DNA of 27,736 nt from JBDNIO01 sp041688215 (GTDB lineage: Bacteria > Pseudomonadota > Gammaproteobacteria > Nevskiales > Salinisphaeraceae), in NCBI GenBank assembly GCA_041688215.1, contig JBDNIO010000158.1, forward strand, positions 1 through 27,736. Reading direction: 5' to 3'. The notes under the pieces were generated by a model. The model was not told the origin of the DNA. It was given only the letters and a program-made list of their open reading frames with translations, and searched no databases. Each line of letters starts with the position of its first letter. Within the stretch, counting starts at the first letter, position 1. Below, one piece after another: positions 5,804 through 14,291 of the stretch. The position numbers and the translations under genes are program-made.

Positions 5804-6430
5804 GTGGCCAGCTTAGGGCCAGAACTGCAGGCGCATGGATTGGGTTGCCAGCGTGGCCACCGCGCATTGTTTTCCGATCTTGATTTGTCATTATCGCCGG
5901 GTCAGGCGATGCAGATTACCGGCGAGAACGGGGCAGGCAAGACCACGTTGCTCAAGACACTGTGTGGCCTGCGCCGACCCGAAGTCGGACGGGTCACCTG
6001 GCGTGGGCTGGACGTGCATGAAGCGCCCGCGGCCCTGGGCACAGACTTGCTGTACATCGGGCACGAAAATGCGATAAATCCGGACTTATCGCCACGCGAA
6101 AACCTGCGTATGTTAAGCCGGCTTTCGGGCGGCGGTGGCGATGTTGCTTCAGCGTTGAAGGGCATGGGATTGTTGCGTGTGATGCGAACGCCTTGTCGGG
6201 CACTATCCGCCGGCCAGCGTCGGCGCGTAGCCCTGGCGCGGTTGGGGGTGTCGTCGGCAGCTTTGTGGATACTCGATGAGCCGGCCGCGGCGCTGGATAC
6301 CCAGGGGCGCGGGTTGCTTGCCGCACAGATCGCGAAACACGCAAGCCGGGGCGGCGTGGTGTTGTTTACCACGCATGATCGTCTGGATTTACCCGAAATA
6401 ACGCCGCAGGAACTGCGGATCAGCGCATGA
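5804..6430 (+). CDS. ccmA: Heme exporter ATP-binding protein CcmA
   Basis: This ABC ATPase of the CcmABCD complex uses ATP hydrolysis to release heme-loaded CcmE for cytochrome c maturation at the inner membrane. The 208 residues contain Walker A GENGAGKT (40-47), the signature LSAGQRRR (134-141), Walker B LWILDEP with Asp158-Glu159, and the switch His191. The start is GTG at 5804, with a ribosome-binding-like AGGGGTG a few bases before it. It opens the ccm operon and overlaps ccmB by ATGA. Length is normal for the family. Confidence 0.96.
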   Translation: MASLGPELQAHGLGCQRGHRALFSDLDLSLSPGQAMQITGENGAGKTTLLKTLCGLRRPEVGRVTWRGLDVHEAPAALGTDLLYIGHENAINPDLSPRENLRMLSRLSGGGGDVASALKGMGLLRVMRTPCRALSAGQRRRVALARLGVSSAALWILDEPAAALDTQGRGLLAAQIAKHASRGGVVLFTTHDRLDLPEITPQELRISA

Positions 6431-7098
6431 GCGGTTTTATCGCACTCCTGCAGCGGGACCTGCTGCTGGTATTGCGCCAGCGCGGCGAGATTCTGCACCA
6501 TGTGCTGTTTTTCCTGCTGGTCATAACCCTGTTTCCATTGGGAACGCGGCCCTCCGCTACGCTGTTGCTTGCCGTGGCGCCGGCTTTATTGTGGGTTGCG
6601 GCATTACTGGCGGCATTGTTGTCTTTGCAACGCCTGTTCCGGCCGGATTTTGAAGACGGCACGCTGGAACAGCTTATGTTATCCACTACGCCGTTAAGCC
6701 TGCTGGTGCTGGCCAAAGTAGCCGCCTACTGGCTGGCCGGTGGCCTGATTTTTGTGCTGCTCGCGCCGGTGGTCGCGTTGTTGCTGGGCGTGCCTGGCAC
6801 AGCGATTCCGGTTATCATGTGCAGCTTGTTGTTAGGTACACCGGTGCTGGGGCTGGTCGGTGCCATTGGCGTTGCGCTTACCCTGAGTCTACCGCGCGCA
6901 GGCATGCTGCTTAGCCTGCTGATTTTTCCGCTCTACGTGCCGGTGCTGATATTTGGCGCGGGTGCGATGCAGGCGGCAATTAACGGTCTGCCGGCCAGCG
7001 GTCCGCTATTCATGCTGGCCGCCATTCTGGTTCTGGCACTGACATTGGCGCCGTTGGCAACTGCGGCGGCCCTGCGAATCAATTTTGAGTACGCGTGA
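6427..7098 (+). CDS. ccmB: Heme exporter permease CcmB
   Basis: CcmB is an inner-membrane subunit of the CcmABCD transporter, pairing with CcmA. The 223-aa product is very hydrophobic, with about six membrane segments. An N-terminal amphipathic piece (MSGFIALLQRDLLLVLRQ) is typical of the family, and FEDGTLEQLMLS (about 75-86) is a recognisable CcmB segment. The ATG overlaps the ccmA stop (ATGA), indicating coupled translation. A 30-base gap separates it from ccmC. Confidence 0.95.
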   Translation: MSGFIALLQRDLLLVLRQRGEILHHVLFFLLVITLFPLGTRPSATLLLAVAPALLWVAALLAALLSLQRLFRPDFEDGTLEQLMLSTTPLSLLVLAKVAAYWLAGGLIFVLLAPVVALLLGVPGTAIPVIMCSLLLGTPVLGLVGAIGVALTLSLPRAGMLLSLLIFPLYVPVLIFGAGAMQAAINGLPASGPLFMLAAILVLALTLAPLATAAALRINFEYA

Positions 7099-7128
7099 TC
7101 GAATGATACTAATCGTGGTCTTAAGCAC

Positions 7129-7863
7129 ATGATGCGCTGGTTCCACCAACTGGGTTCGCCGCCTTATTTTTATGCGTTCAGCAAACGCATTTCTGCCGGC
7201 TTTGCCGTGCTTGCTTTGGGGTTGATTGCGTGGGGCATTTACGGTGGCCTAGTACTGGCGCCGCCGGATTACCAGCAAGGCGATGCCTTTCGTATTATTT
7301 ATGTGCATGTGCCCAGTGCCTGGATGTCTTTATTTATCTATACGTCGATGGCAGGCGCGGGGGCGATCGCGCTTATCTGGCGCATGAAGCTGGCGGAAAT
7401 ATTTATTATTTGTGCCGCGCCGCTGGGCGCAAGTTTCACTTTTCTGGCGCTGGTTACCGGCTCGGTCTGGGGCAAGCCCATGTGGGGTACCTGGTGGGTT
7501 TGGGATGCACGGCTCACCTCCGAACTTATTCTGCTGTTTCTGTATCTAGGCGTAATTGCTTTAAACAACGCCATTGAAGAGCCGCGTGCAGCCGCCAGAG
7601 CCTGCGCGCTGCTGGCTCTGGTCGGCGTAGTGAATGTACCGATCATTCATTATTCTGTAGAGTGGTGGAATACCTTGCACCAGGGGCCAACCGTTACCCG
7701 TTTCGATAAACCGGCCATGGACATCGATATGCTCCTGCCTTTGTTGATTACCGCCATCGGCTTTACCCTGATGTTCGTATGGCTGGTGCTGGTGCGCATG
7801 CGGGCAGAAATACTCAACCGCGATGCGCGCAGCCGCTGGGTAAAAAAGGCCATCCTGGAATGA
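7129..7863 (+). CDS. ccmC: Heme-handling protein CcmC
   Basis: CcmC binds heme with its tryptophan-rich periplasmic motif and passes it to CcmE. The 244-aa protein has about six membrane segments, the WWD-type motif GTWWVWDARLTSE (about 118-130), and conserved His residues in YVHVPSAW and in IIHYSVEWWNTLHQG that flank it as heme ligands. It starts at an ATG 30 bases after ccmB. Its stop overlaps a short reading frame that leads into ccmD. The sequence is complete and typical. Confidence 0.95.
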   Translation: MMRWFHQLGSPPYFYAFSKRISAGFAVLALGLIAWGIYGGLVLAPPDYQQGDAFRIIYVHVPSAWMSLFIYTSMAGAGAIALIWRMKLAEIFIICAAPLGASFTFLALVTGSVWGKPMWGTWWVWDARLTSELILLFLYLGVIALNNAIEEPRAAARACALLALVGVVNVPIIHYSVEWWNTLHQGPTVTRFDKPAMDIDMLLPLLITAIGFTLMFVWLVLVRMRAEILNRDARSRWVKKAILE

Positions 7864-7925
7864 GTCTGAAATTAGCCCAGAGTGAGCCCAGAATGAGCCT
7901 AAAAATGAGAATGCCCAATGCATGA
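7860..7925 (+). other. 21-codon reading frame bridging ccmC and ccmD
   Basis: An ATG overlapping the ccmC stop (ATGA) opens a 21-residue frame ending at 7925, inside the first codons of ccmD (ATG at 7918). The peptide contains a repeat: MSLK at residues 1-4 and again at 12-15, matched by similar DNA. It could carry ribosomes from ccmC to ccmD, or be only a decayed duplication. No known ccm gene fits. Confidence 0.35.
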
Positions 7926-8079
7926 ATTCTTGCACATGGGTGGCTATGCGGCTTATGTATGGTCAAGTTACGGCATTGCGGCGCTGGTGCTTGCGGCCAA
8001 TGCCATTGCGCCTTATGTACAGCTACGCGCAGCCAAACGCCGGATTAAAAACCAAATTGTCGCTGAGTCAGAAGTATGA
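7918..8079 (+). CDS. ccmD: Heme exporter small subunit CcmD
   Basis: This 53-aa membrane protein of the CcmABCD complex helps release holo-CcmE. It starts MHEFLHMGGYAAYVW, the usual CcmD opening. One membrane segment follows (about 15-35, SYGIAALVLAANAIAPYVQL) and then a basic cytoplasmic end with AAKRRIKNQ. The size is typical. The stop overlaps the start of ccmE as ATGA. The region just upstream repeats ATGAG-type sequences, so the start is chosen from the conserved N-terminus. Confidence 0.92.
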   Translation: MHEFLHMGGYAAYVWSSYGIAALVLAANAIAPYVQLRAAKRRIKNQIVAESEV

Positions 8080-8543
8080 CTAGAACCCGCCGCCGCCGTT
8101 TAATGCTGGTTGCCCTGTTGCTGGGCGGTCTGGGCCTAGCTACCGCGCTGATGCTGACCGCATTTCAGGAAAACCTGCTGTATTTTTATCAGCCCAGCAC
8201 GGTCGCGGCCGGCGAAGTTGCGCCTGGCGCGCGTTTTCGACTCGGCGGGCTGGTAGAGCAGGGCAGTGTGAGCCGCAGAGAAGATGGCCTGGAAGTCAGT
8301 TTCAAACTGGCCGATTGCAGCGCCAGCGTGCCGGTGCGCTATCAAGGCATCCTGCCGGACCTGTTTCGGGAGGGCCAGGGCATCGTAACCTATGGCCAGC
8401 TCAATCAGGATAATCTGTTTATTGCCGATGAAGTCCTGGCCAAGCATGATGAAAGCTATATGTCGCCGGAAGTAGCCGAAGCCTTGCAGGATAATAAAGG
8501 CAAGTCCTGCATGCCAGTGAACATGCAGGCTAAAGCCTCATGA
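8076..8543 (+). CDS. ccmE: Heme chaperone CcmE
   Basis: CcmE carries heme covalently in the periplasm from CcmC to the CcmF ligase. The 155-aa protein has an N-terminal basic stretch and membrane anchor (about 9-29), a beta-barrel OB-fold domain, and the heme attachment motif LAKHDESYMSP with His124 and Tyr128. Two extra cysteines (81 and 145) are present outside the motif. The flexible C-terminal tail is normal. It overlaps both ccmD and ccmF by ATGA. Confidence 0.96.
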   Translation: MTRTRRRRLMLVALLLGGLGLATALMLTAFQENLLYFYQPSTVAAGEVAPGARFRLGGLVEQGSVSRREDGLEVSFKLADCSASVPVRYQGILPDLFREGQGIVTYGQLNQDNLFIADEVLAKHDESYMSPEVAEALQDNKGKSCMPVNMQAKAS

Positions 8544-10510
8544 TCCCCGAGCTGGGCCATTTCGCGCTGGTGCTGGCGTTGTGCCTGTCGCTGGTGCAGT
8601 CGCTCTTGCCCCTGGCGGGACTGCGCACCGGCAAAGACCACTGGATGGCGGTGGCGGCGCCCGCAGCCGCGGGTCAGTTCCTGTTTCTGGTGGTGGCATT
8701 CGTGGCCCTGGGCTGGGCGTTTTACAGCAATGATTTCTCGGTAGCCTACGTGGCGGCCAACTCGAATGCCGGGTTGCCCTGGTATTACCGTCTGGCCGCG
8801 ATCTGGGGCTCGCATGAAGGTTCGATGCTGCTCTGGGTGTTAATGCTCGCCGTCTGGACGGTTGCGGTTGCTGCCTATAGCCGATCCCTGCCGCGTGATG
8901 TGGCCACCTGCGTGGTGTCGATGATGGGCCTGATTAGTTTTGGCTTTCTGTTATTCACCTGGCTTACTTCCAATCCGTTTGGCCGGCAATTTCCCGCGCC
9001 CGAGCATGGCCAGGATCTGAATCCGCTGCTGCAGGATCCGGGGCTGATTATTCATCCGCCGATGCTGTACATGGGCTATGTGGGTTTTTCGGTGGCTTTT
9101 GCGTTTGCCCTGACCGCTCTAATTACCGGGCGCGTGGACAGCGCCTGGACCCGCTGGACACGGCCCTGGACGACCGGTGCCTGGCTGTTTTTGACCTTCG
9201 GCATCACGCTTGGTAGCTGGTGGGCCTATAACGAACTCGGCTGGGGCGGCTGGTGGTTCTGGGATCCGGTCGAGAACGCCTCTTTCATGCCGTGGCTGGT
9301 GGGCACGGCACTGATACATTCGCTGGCGGTTACCGAAAAACGCGGCATATTTCAGAGCTGGACTGTGCTATTGGCCATCAGCGCATTCGCGTTATCCATT
9401 CTGGGGACTTTCCTGGTGCGCTCGGGCGTGCTGATTTCCGTGCATGCCTTTGCCACGGACCCGTCGCGCGGCATATTTGTACTGGCGTTATTCACCGCCG
9501 TGGTCGGCGGTTCCTTGCTGTTGTACGCCTGGCGTGCGCCGCGTCTGGCGCGCGGGGGAGAGCCGGTACACGCCCTGTCGCGGGAAGGGCTACTGCTGAT
9601 GAATAATATTTTCCTGGTGGTGGCCGCGGCTGCGGTGCTGCTGGGTACGCTCTATCCGCTGGTTGCCGATGCCCTGGGCCTGGGCCGAATTTCAGTCGGT
9701 GCGCCGTATTTTAATCTCGTATTCGTGCCGCTGACCGCGCCTTTGCTGCTGCTGGCTGGTTTTGCCGGCAGCATGGCCTGGAAACGTACGCGCTGGCGGA
9801 CAATTGTCCAGCGGCTGTGGGTGCCGGCAGTGGTGGCGGTTGCAATCGCGGTGTTGCTGCCGCTAGTCGCTTTGGGTACTACCAGTGTTGCAGCTTTTGC
9901 CGGCTGCGTGCTTGGAACCTGGGCGATCTGCGCTTCGGCGGAAGAGCTTTGGCGGCGCAGCCGCGGAAGCCGCATGATGTGGTCACGCGGGGTAGTAGGT
10001 ATGACCATGGCGCATATCGGTGCCGGCGTACTGGTAATTGGTATTAGTCTGGTAACGGCTTTCGGTAGTGAGCATGACGTGAGTTTGCAGCCTGGGGAAA
10101 ACGCATCGCTGGCCGGGTACGACTTTCATTTCCAGGGCGTCAAAGACCAAACGGGGCCGAACTACGAAGCGCGGGTTGCCACCGTGGATGTGTATCGGGG
10201 CGAGCAACAACTCGCCACCTTGTATCCGGAAAAACGCCATTATCCCGTGCGTGGGAGTGTGATGACGGAATCCGGCATTGATGTCGGTGTATTCCGCGAT
10301 CTGTATGTATCGCTGGGCGAGCCACTGCCGGATAACGCCTGGAGTTTGCGCCTGTATTACCGCCCCTTCGTGCGTTGGATATGGGCCGGCGGGCTGTTCA
10401 TGGTGTTGGGCGGTTTTCTGGCCGCCACCGATCCGCGTTATCGCAGATTACGGCATAGAGAAAAGAAATTCGCCGCCACATCCGAACGCGGACATACCGC
10501 ACCCGCTTAA
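8540..10510 (+). CDS. ccmF: Cytochrome c heme ligase CcmF
   Basis: CcmF joins heme from CcmE to the CXXCH cysteines of apocytochromes c, together with CcmH/I. The 656-aa protein has many membrane segments and the diagnostic WWD motif GWGGWWFWDPVENASFMPW (about 234-252). Heme-ligand His residues lie in WGSHEGSMLLW (about 91-101) and in IHPPMLYMGY (about 173-182). A large periplasmic domain precedes the last membrane helix. Start overlaps ccmE (ATGA) and stop overlaps ccmG (TAATG). Confidence 0.97.
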   Translation: MIPELGHFALVLALCLSLVQSLLPLAGLRTGKDHWMAVAAPAAAGQFLFLVVAFVALGWAFYSNDFSVAYVAANSNAGLPWYYRLAAIWGSHEGSMLLWVLMLAVWTVAVAAYSRSLPRDVATCVVSMMGLISFGFLLFTWLTSNPFGRQFPAPEHGQDLNPLLQDPGLIIHPPMLYMGYVGFSVAFAFALTALITGRVDSAWTRWTRPWTTGAWLFLTFGITLGSWWAYNELGWGGWWFWDPVENASFMPWLVGTALIHSLAVTEKRGIFQSWTVLLAISAFALSILGTFLVRSGVLISVHAFATDPSRGIFVLALFTAVVGGSLLLYAWRAPRLARGGEPVHALSREGLLLMNNIFLVVAAAAVLLGTLYPLVADALGLGRISVGAPYFNLVFVPLTAPLLLLAGFAGSMAWKRTRWRTIVQRLWVPAVVAVAIAVLLPLVALGTTSVAAFAGCVLGTWAICASAEELWRRSRGSRMMWSRGVVGMTMAHIGAGVLVIGISLVTAFGSEHDVSLQPGENASLAGYDFHFQGVKDQTGPNYEARVATVDVYRGEQQLATLYPEKRHYPVRGSVMTESGIDVGVFRDLYVSLGEPLPDNAWSLRLYYRPFVRWIWAGGLFMVLGGFLAATDPRYRRLRHREKKFAATSERGHTAPA

Positions 10511-11049
10511 TGGCCCGGCTCCGCTTTATTCTGCCGACGCTGGTGATCCTCGTACTCATCGGGTTTCTGGGCTTTGGGCTCACGCGCGACCCCAGTGTTA
10601 TACCGTCTGCGCTGATCGGTAAACCCGCGCCGGAATTTGCCGTGCCCCGCCTGCATCTGCCAGACCAGTTGTTTACCCAGGCTGAGCTAAAAGGCGGGGT
10701 CAGCGTGTTCAACGTCTGGGCGAGCTGGTGTGTGGCTTGCCGCGCAGAGCATCCCCTGGTAGAAGAACTGGCTGCACGCGCCCAGGCCCGGGTTTATGGT
10801 CTGAACTACAAGGATGAACGCGCAAATGCCCTGGGCTGGCTGGCGCGCTACGGCGACCCGTTTGCAAAAACCGCCTATGACTTTAGTGGCGAGGTCGGGT
10901 TTGAGTGGGGCGTTGCGGCCGTGCCGGAAACCTTTGTAACAGATCGCAACGGCATTGTTCGTTTCAAACAGGTCGGCCCTATCGACCGGCAAACCCTGGA
11001 ACAGAAAATCCTGCCGCTGCTGGCACGCCTGGCCGGCGAGGGGCAGTAA
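10510..11049 (+). CDS. ccmG: Thiol:disulfide interchange protein CcmG/DsbE
   Basis: This is a membrane-anchored thioredoxin that reduces apocytochrome c or CcmH cysteines. The 179-aa protein has one N-terminal membrane segment (about 6-23), a thioredoxin fold with active site WCVAC (Cys74, Cys77), and the cis-proline loop AAVPETF. The loop GEVGFEWGVAAVPE is typical of CcmG rather than of other thioredoxins. It is embedded in the operon with one-base overlap to ccmF and direct abutment to ccmH. Confidence 0.95.
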   Translation: MARLRFILPTLVILVLIGFLGFGLTRDPSVIPSALIGKPAPEFAVPRLHLPDQLFTQAELKGGVSVFNVWASWCVACRAEHPLVEELAARAQARVYGLNYKDERANALGWLARYGDPFAKTAYDFSGEVGFEWGVAAVPETFVTDRNGIVRFKQVGPIDRQTLEQKILPLLARLAGEGQ

Positions 11050-11499
11050 ATGCGCCGTGCTGTTTTGTTTTTCTGGATGTTGGCATGCCTGTCGTCTGCG
11101 TTTGCCCAGCCGCCCGATTTGCCGGCCGGCCAGGAAGCGCGTTACCAGGCGCTCATTGCCCAGTTACGTTGTGTGATTTGTCAGAATCGCAGCATTGCCG
11201 AGTCCGACGCGCCGCTGGCCGAAGACATGCGCACGCTTGTGGCCAGCCAGATCAAGTCGGGGCAAAGCGATGCGCAAATCAAGGATTATCTGGTACAGCG
11301 CTACGGTGAATTTGTGCTGTACAAGCCTAGATTCAATGCCACCACATGGTTGCTGTGGACAGGCCCGCCGGCACTCCTGTTGCTAGGCATTTTTGTTATA
11401 TTTCTGTTGTGGCGACGTGTTCGCACGCGTGCCGAACCGCCACCGCCCGATAGTGACGAAATTGCAAGGCTGCTGAAAGAGGATAACAGGACAGAATGA
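11050..11499 (+). CDS. ccmH: Apocytochrome c thiol reductase subunit CcmH
   Basis: The 149-aa protein starts with a signal peptide (to about residue 19, SSAFA) and has the family motif LRCVICQNRSIAESDAPLA with Cys41 and Cys44. A three-helix domain and a C-terminal membrane anchor follow (about 98-117). The LRCxxC motif differs in the middle (VI) from the frequent PK or VV. It reduces the cysteines of the apocytochrome before heme ligation. The start abuts the ccmG stop. Its own stop overlaps the ccmI start. Confidence 0.95.
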   Translation: MRRAVLFFWMLACLSSAFAQPPDLPAGQEARYQALIAQLRCVICQNRSIAESDAPLAEDMRTLVASQIKSGQSDAQIKDYLVQRYGEFVLYKPRFNATTWLLWTGPPALLLLGIFVIFLLWRRVRTRAEPPPPDSDEIARLLKEDNRTE

Positions 11500-12302
11500 A
11501 TATAACGCTCTGGAGCCTGCTGGCCCTGATGCTGCTGATTGCGCTGGTTATTGTCATCCCACCCCTCTGGCGGCGTAGTGGCGAACGCGCACTCTCGCGC
11601 CGTGCAACCAATATTCGCATTTACCGCGAGCGTATGGCCGAACTTGAACTTGAGCGCGCCAACGGCCGGCTTGATGCGACCCAGATGAAGAGCCAGGCGG
11701 ATGAACTGGGCCGGCGCCTGCTGCTGGAGTCGGAACAGGATCCGCCCGCAGACACGCCTAATCCAGACCGAACCCGGCCCTGGATGATGACGGGTGTTTT
11801 ACTGCTCGCCGTGCCGGCGATTGCCTTGGGCCTGTACTGGAGCGCCGGCACATGGCGCACGCCAACGGATGCGCCCGATTTGCCGTTTCTGGCACAACGC
11901 CTTGAGCAGCGCGTGGCCGAGTACCCTCAGGATAGCCAAGCCTGGATGTTGCTCGGACGCGCACGCCGTGCCATGGCTGAAAACGCAGCGGCAGCCGAAG
12001 CCTTCAAGCAGGCCAACACGCTGGCGCAAGAGCCCGAGGTAGCGGTATTGCTGCAGGAGGTTGAAGTCAGCACGCTGGCCGCGAATGGTGACTTAACCGG
12101 ACGCCCCCGCACATTGCTGCAACAGGTATTGAAGCGCGAGCCCGAAAACATCGAGGCATTGTGGCTCTCGGGTCTGGCGGCGCGTCAAAGCGGGCAGACC
12201 AGCGCCGCACGTGAATTCTGGCAGCGATTGCTGCGCCTAGAGATACCCGCGGAATTTGCCGCCACTGTGCGAACCCAGTTAAGCAAGCTGCCCGCGAATT
12301 AA
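11496..12302 (+). CDS. ccmI: Apocytochrome c chaperone CcmI
   Basis: CcmI holds apocytochrome c C-termini for the heme ligase. The 268-aa protein has an N-terminal membrane helix (about 5-23), a cytoplasmic loop rich in Arg/Glu, a second membrane segment (about 95-113), and a periplasmic TPR region. TPR-like helices are visible at PQDSQAWMLLGRARRAM (about 145-161) and PENIEALWLSGLAARQSG (about 211-228). In E. coli this region is fused to CcmH; here it is a separate gene. It is the last ccm gene of the operon. Confidence 0.92.
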   Translation: MNITLWSLLALMLLIALVIVIPPLWRRSGERALSRRATNIRIYRERMAELELERANGRLDATQMKSQADELGRRLLLESEQDPPADTPNPDRTRPWMMTGVLLLAVPAIALGLYWSAGTWRTPTDAPDLPFLAQRLEQRVAEYPQDSQAWMLLGRARRAMAENAAAAEAFKQANTLAQEPEVAVLLQEVEVSTLAANGDLTGRPRTLLQQVLKREPENIEALWLSGLAARQSGQTSAAREFWQRLLRLEIPAEFAATVRTQLSKLPAN

Positions 12303-12375
12303 GCCATTCTTGTCAGCTTGGCCAAAAGCGGTTACGGTCGCACATCCCTAAACACAAGAGCTCCCAAACTGACAA

Positions 12376-13242
12376 ATGACCGCCAAAATTGAGCTTGACT
12401 ATGATCGCCCGCCTGCAGTTGCACTTTTGTATCTGCGTGCAGCTACCACCCTGGGCGGAGGGCTGGATGCCGACGAAACCATACCGCGAATTGAGTCCAG
12501 TATTCCCGGCATGCGCCCAAAGCCGAAAGCGCTGCGCGATTATGAAAAAGCCTGCGGGTTCAGGGACGACAAATCCCTGCCGGTTACCTATCCCCACGTC
12601 ATGGCGTTTCCCGTCCACATGGCGGTGATGACGCATAAGGACTTTCCCCTGAAGTTACTGGGACTGGTACATGTACGCAACAAAATTACCCAGCAGCGCG
12701 CGCTCGGCCGTGATGAATCACTGGATCTGAAGGTTTTTGTGGGTGGCCATCGCGACATGCATAACGGCGTCGAGTTTGATCTGGTTACAGAGTATTACGA
12801 TGCCAGCAAGGCGCCTGTGTGGACGGGTCTGAGCACCATGCTTTCGCGCGGTAAAGGCACGGGCAAGAAAAAGAACGACGAAGACAAGACACTGGAATTT
12901 GGGCGCTACGCCACCTGGGATGCCCCCGCCGATACCGGGCGTCGTTACGCTGCCAGTGCGGGAGATTACAACCCCATCCACCTGAGTGCCTTGTCTGCCA
13001 AGTTATTTGGCTTTCCGCGTGCCATCGCGCACGGTATGTGGCTGAAAGCGCGTACCGCTGCGGAGATTTCGCGGGAATTGAAAAGCCAGGCATACAGCAT
13101 GGAAGTGGCGTTCAAACGCCCGGTACTGTTGCCCAGCTCGGTTATGCTGAAATACAACCCGTCTGAACGCGGCATCGACTTCCTGCTGAGCGACCCGGAC
13201 GGCGAAACACGGCACATGTCTGGCAACGTCAGTTATCTTTGA
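12376..13242 (+). CDS. MaoC-like hot-dog protein, probable acyl-thioester dehydratase
   Basis: The 288-aa protein is probably a double hot-dog fold. The C-terminal half has the MaoC/hydratase-2 motif AGDYNPIHLSALSAKLFGFP (about 195-214), with Asp197, Asn199 and His202 as the expected catalytic set, followed by AIAHGMW. The N-terminal half (about 1-160) lacks such residues and is probably the degenerate partner domain. Family members hydrate or dehydrate 2-enoyl-CoA or ACP thioesters. The substrate cannot be told from here. It lies 73 bases after ccmI and 33 bases before galU, in the same direction. Confidence 0.8.
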   Translation: MTAKIELDYDRPPAVALLYLRAATTLGGGLDADETIPRIESSIPGMRPKPKALRDYEKACGFRDDKSLPVTYPHVMAFPVHMAVMTHKDFPLKLLGLVHVRNKITQQRALGRDESLDLKVFVGGHRDMHNGVEFDLVTEYYDASKAPVWTGLSTMLSRGKGTGKKKNDEDKTLEFGRYATWDAPADTGRRYAASAGDYNPIHLSALSAKLFGFPRAIAHGMWLKARTAAEISRELKSQAYSMEVAFKRPVLLPSSVMLKYNPSERGIDFLLSDPDGETRHMSGNVSYL

Positions 13243-13275
13243 ATAGTCCGAACACGAACATCATTAAGGGTAGTA

Positions 13276-14187
13276 ATGCGCATACGTAAGGCAGTTTTTC
13301 CGGTTGCGGGTCTGGGCACACGCTTTTTGCCCGCCACCAAGGCCAGTGCCAAGGAAATGTTGCCGGTGGTGGACAAACCGCTGGTGCAATACGCGGTGAA
13401 AGAGGCCATTGCGGCCGGTGCCGAGGAAATGATCTTCATTACCAGCCATACCAAAAATTCCATCATGGATCACTTTGATCGTGACTATGAGTTGGAAAAT
13501 ACGCTTCAAAGCAAAGGTAAAGAGGAGCTACTTAAAGCAGTACAAGAAGTACTGCCCAGGGGGATTACCTGCGTTTATATCCGCCAGCCTGAGCAGCTGG
13601 GCCTGGGGCATGCCATCAGTTGCGCCTTGCCCGCGGTGGGTGATCAGGATTTTGCCGTAATTCTGGCGGATGATCTCATCGCCGGCAGTTTTCAGCCCTG
13701 CCTGGCACAAATGCAGCGTGTTTATCAGGAATACGGCACTAGCGTACTGGCGGTGCAGCGCGTACCGCAGGAAGAAACCTATAAATACGGCATTGTGGAA
13801 GTCGACCCCGTGGGCCCCGGCCTGGGCGAGATCCGCAGCATTGTGGAAAAACCGGACCCCAAGGACGCCCCCTCAAATCTGGCCGTGGTTGGGCGTTATA
13901 TCCTGACCCCGCGCATCTTCAAATTACTGGACCAGACAGTACCCGGCGCAGGTGGCGAGATACAGTTAACCGATGCCATACATCGCCTCATGGGGGAGCA
14001 AACCATACTCGCCTATGAATTCGAGGGCACGCGCTACGACTGCGGTAGTAAATTCGGTTATCTCAAGGCCAACGTCGAAATGGGCCTGCAGCATGAAGAA
14101 ATCGGTGACGAGTTCAAAAACTACTTAACCGATCTGACCCGGTCCTGGGGTGAAGCGCCCGACGCAAAGAAGCAGGCAAAATGCTAG
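13276..14187 (+). CDS. galU: UTP-glucose-1-phosphate uridylyltransferase GalU
   Basis: GalU makes UDP-glucose from UTP and glucose-1-phosphate for envelope polysaccharides. The 303-aa protein starts with the nucleotidyltransferase motif VFPVAGLGTRFLPATKASAKE (about 6-26; key residues are the Gly-rich loop, Arg17 and Lys25). It also has the sugar-binding stretch EKPDPKDAPSNLAVVGRY and the C-terminal GTRYDCGSKFGYLKAN typical of bacterial GalU. Length is normal. An AAGGGT ribosome-binding site lies just before the ATG. Confidence 0.96.
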   Translation: MRIRKAVFPVAGLGTRFLPATKASAKEMLPVVDKPLVQYAVKEAIAAGAEEMIFITSHTKNSIMDHFDRDYELENTLQSKGKEELLKAVQEVLPRGITCVYIRQPEQLGLGHAISCALPAVGDQDFAVILADDLIAGSFQPCLAQMQRVYQEYGTSVLAVQRVPQEETYKYGIVEVDPVGPGLGEIRSIVEKPDPKDAPSNLAVVGRYILTPRIFKLLDQTVPGAGGEIQLTDAIHRLMGEQTILAYEFEGTRYDCGSKFGYLKANVEMGLQHEEIGDEFKNYLTDLTRSWGEAPDAKKQAKC

Positions 14188-14291
14188 TGTTCCAGCTATT
14201 TGCTAGTATAAGCGTTAGTTGGTTTACCGGTTTCAACACACACATTTGAACGGGACGATTCAGCGGCCCGATTGGCGCATAACGCAAACTT

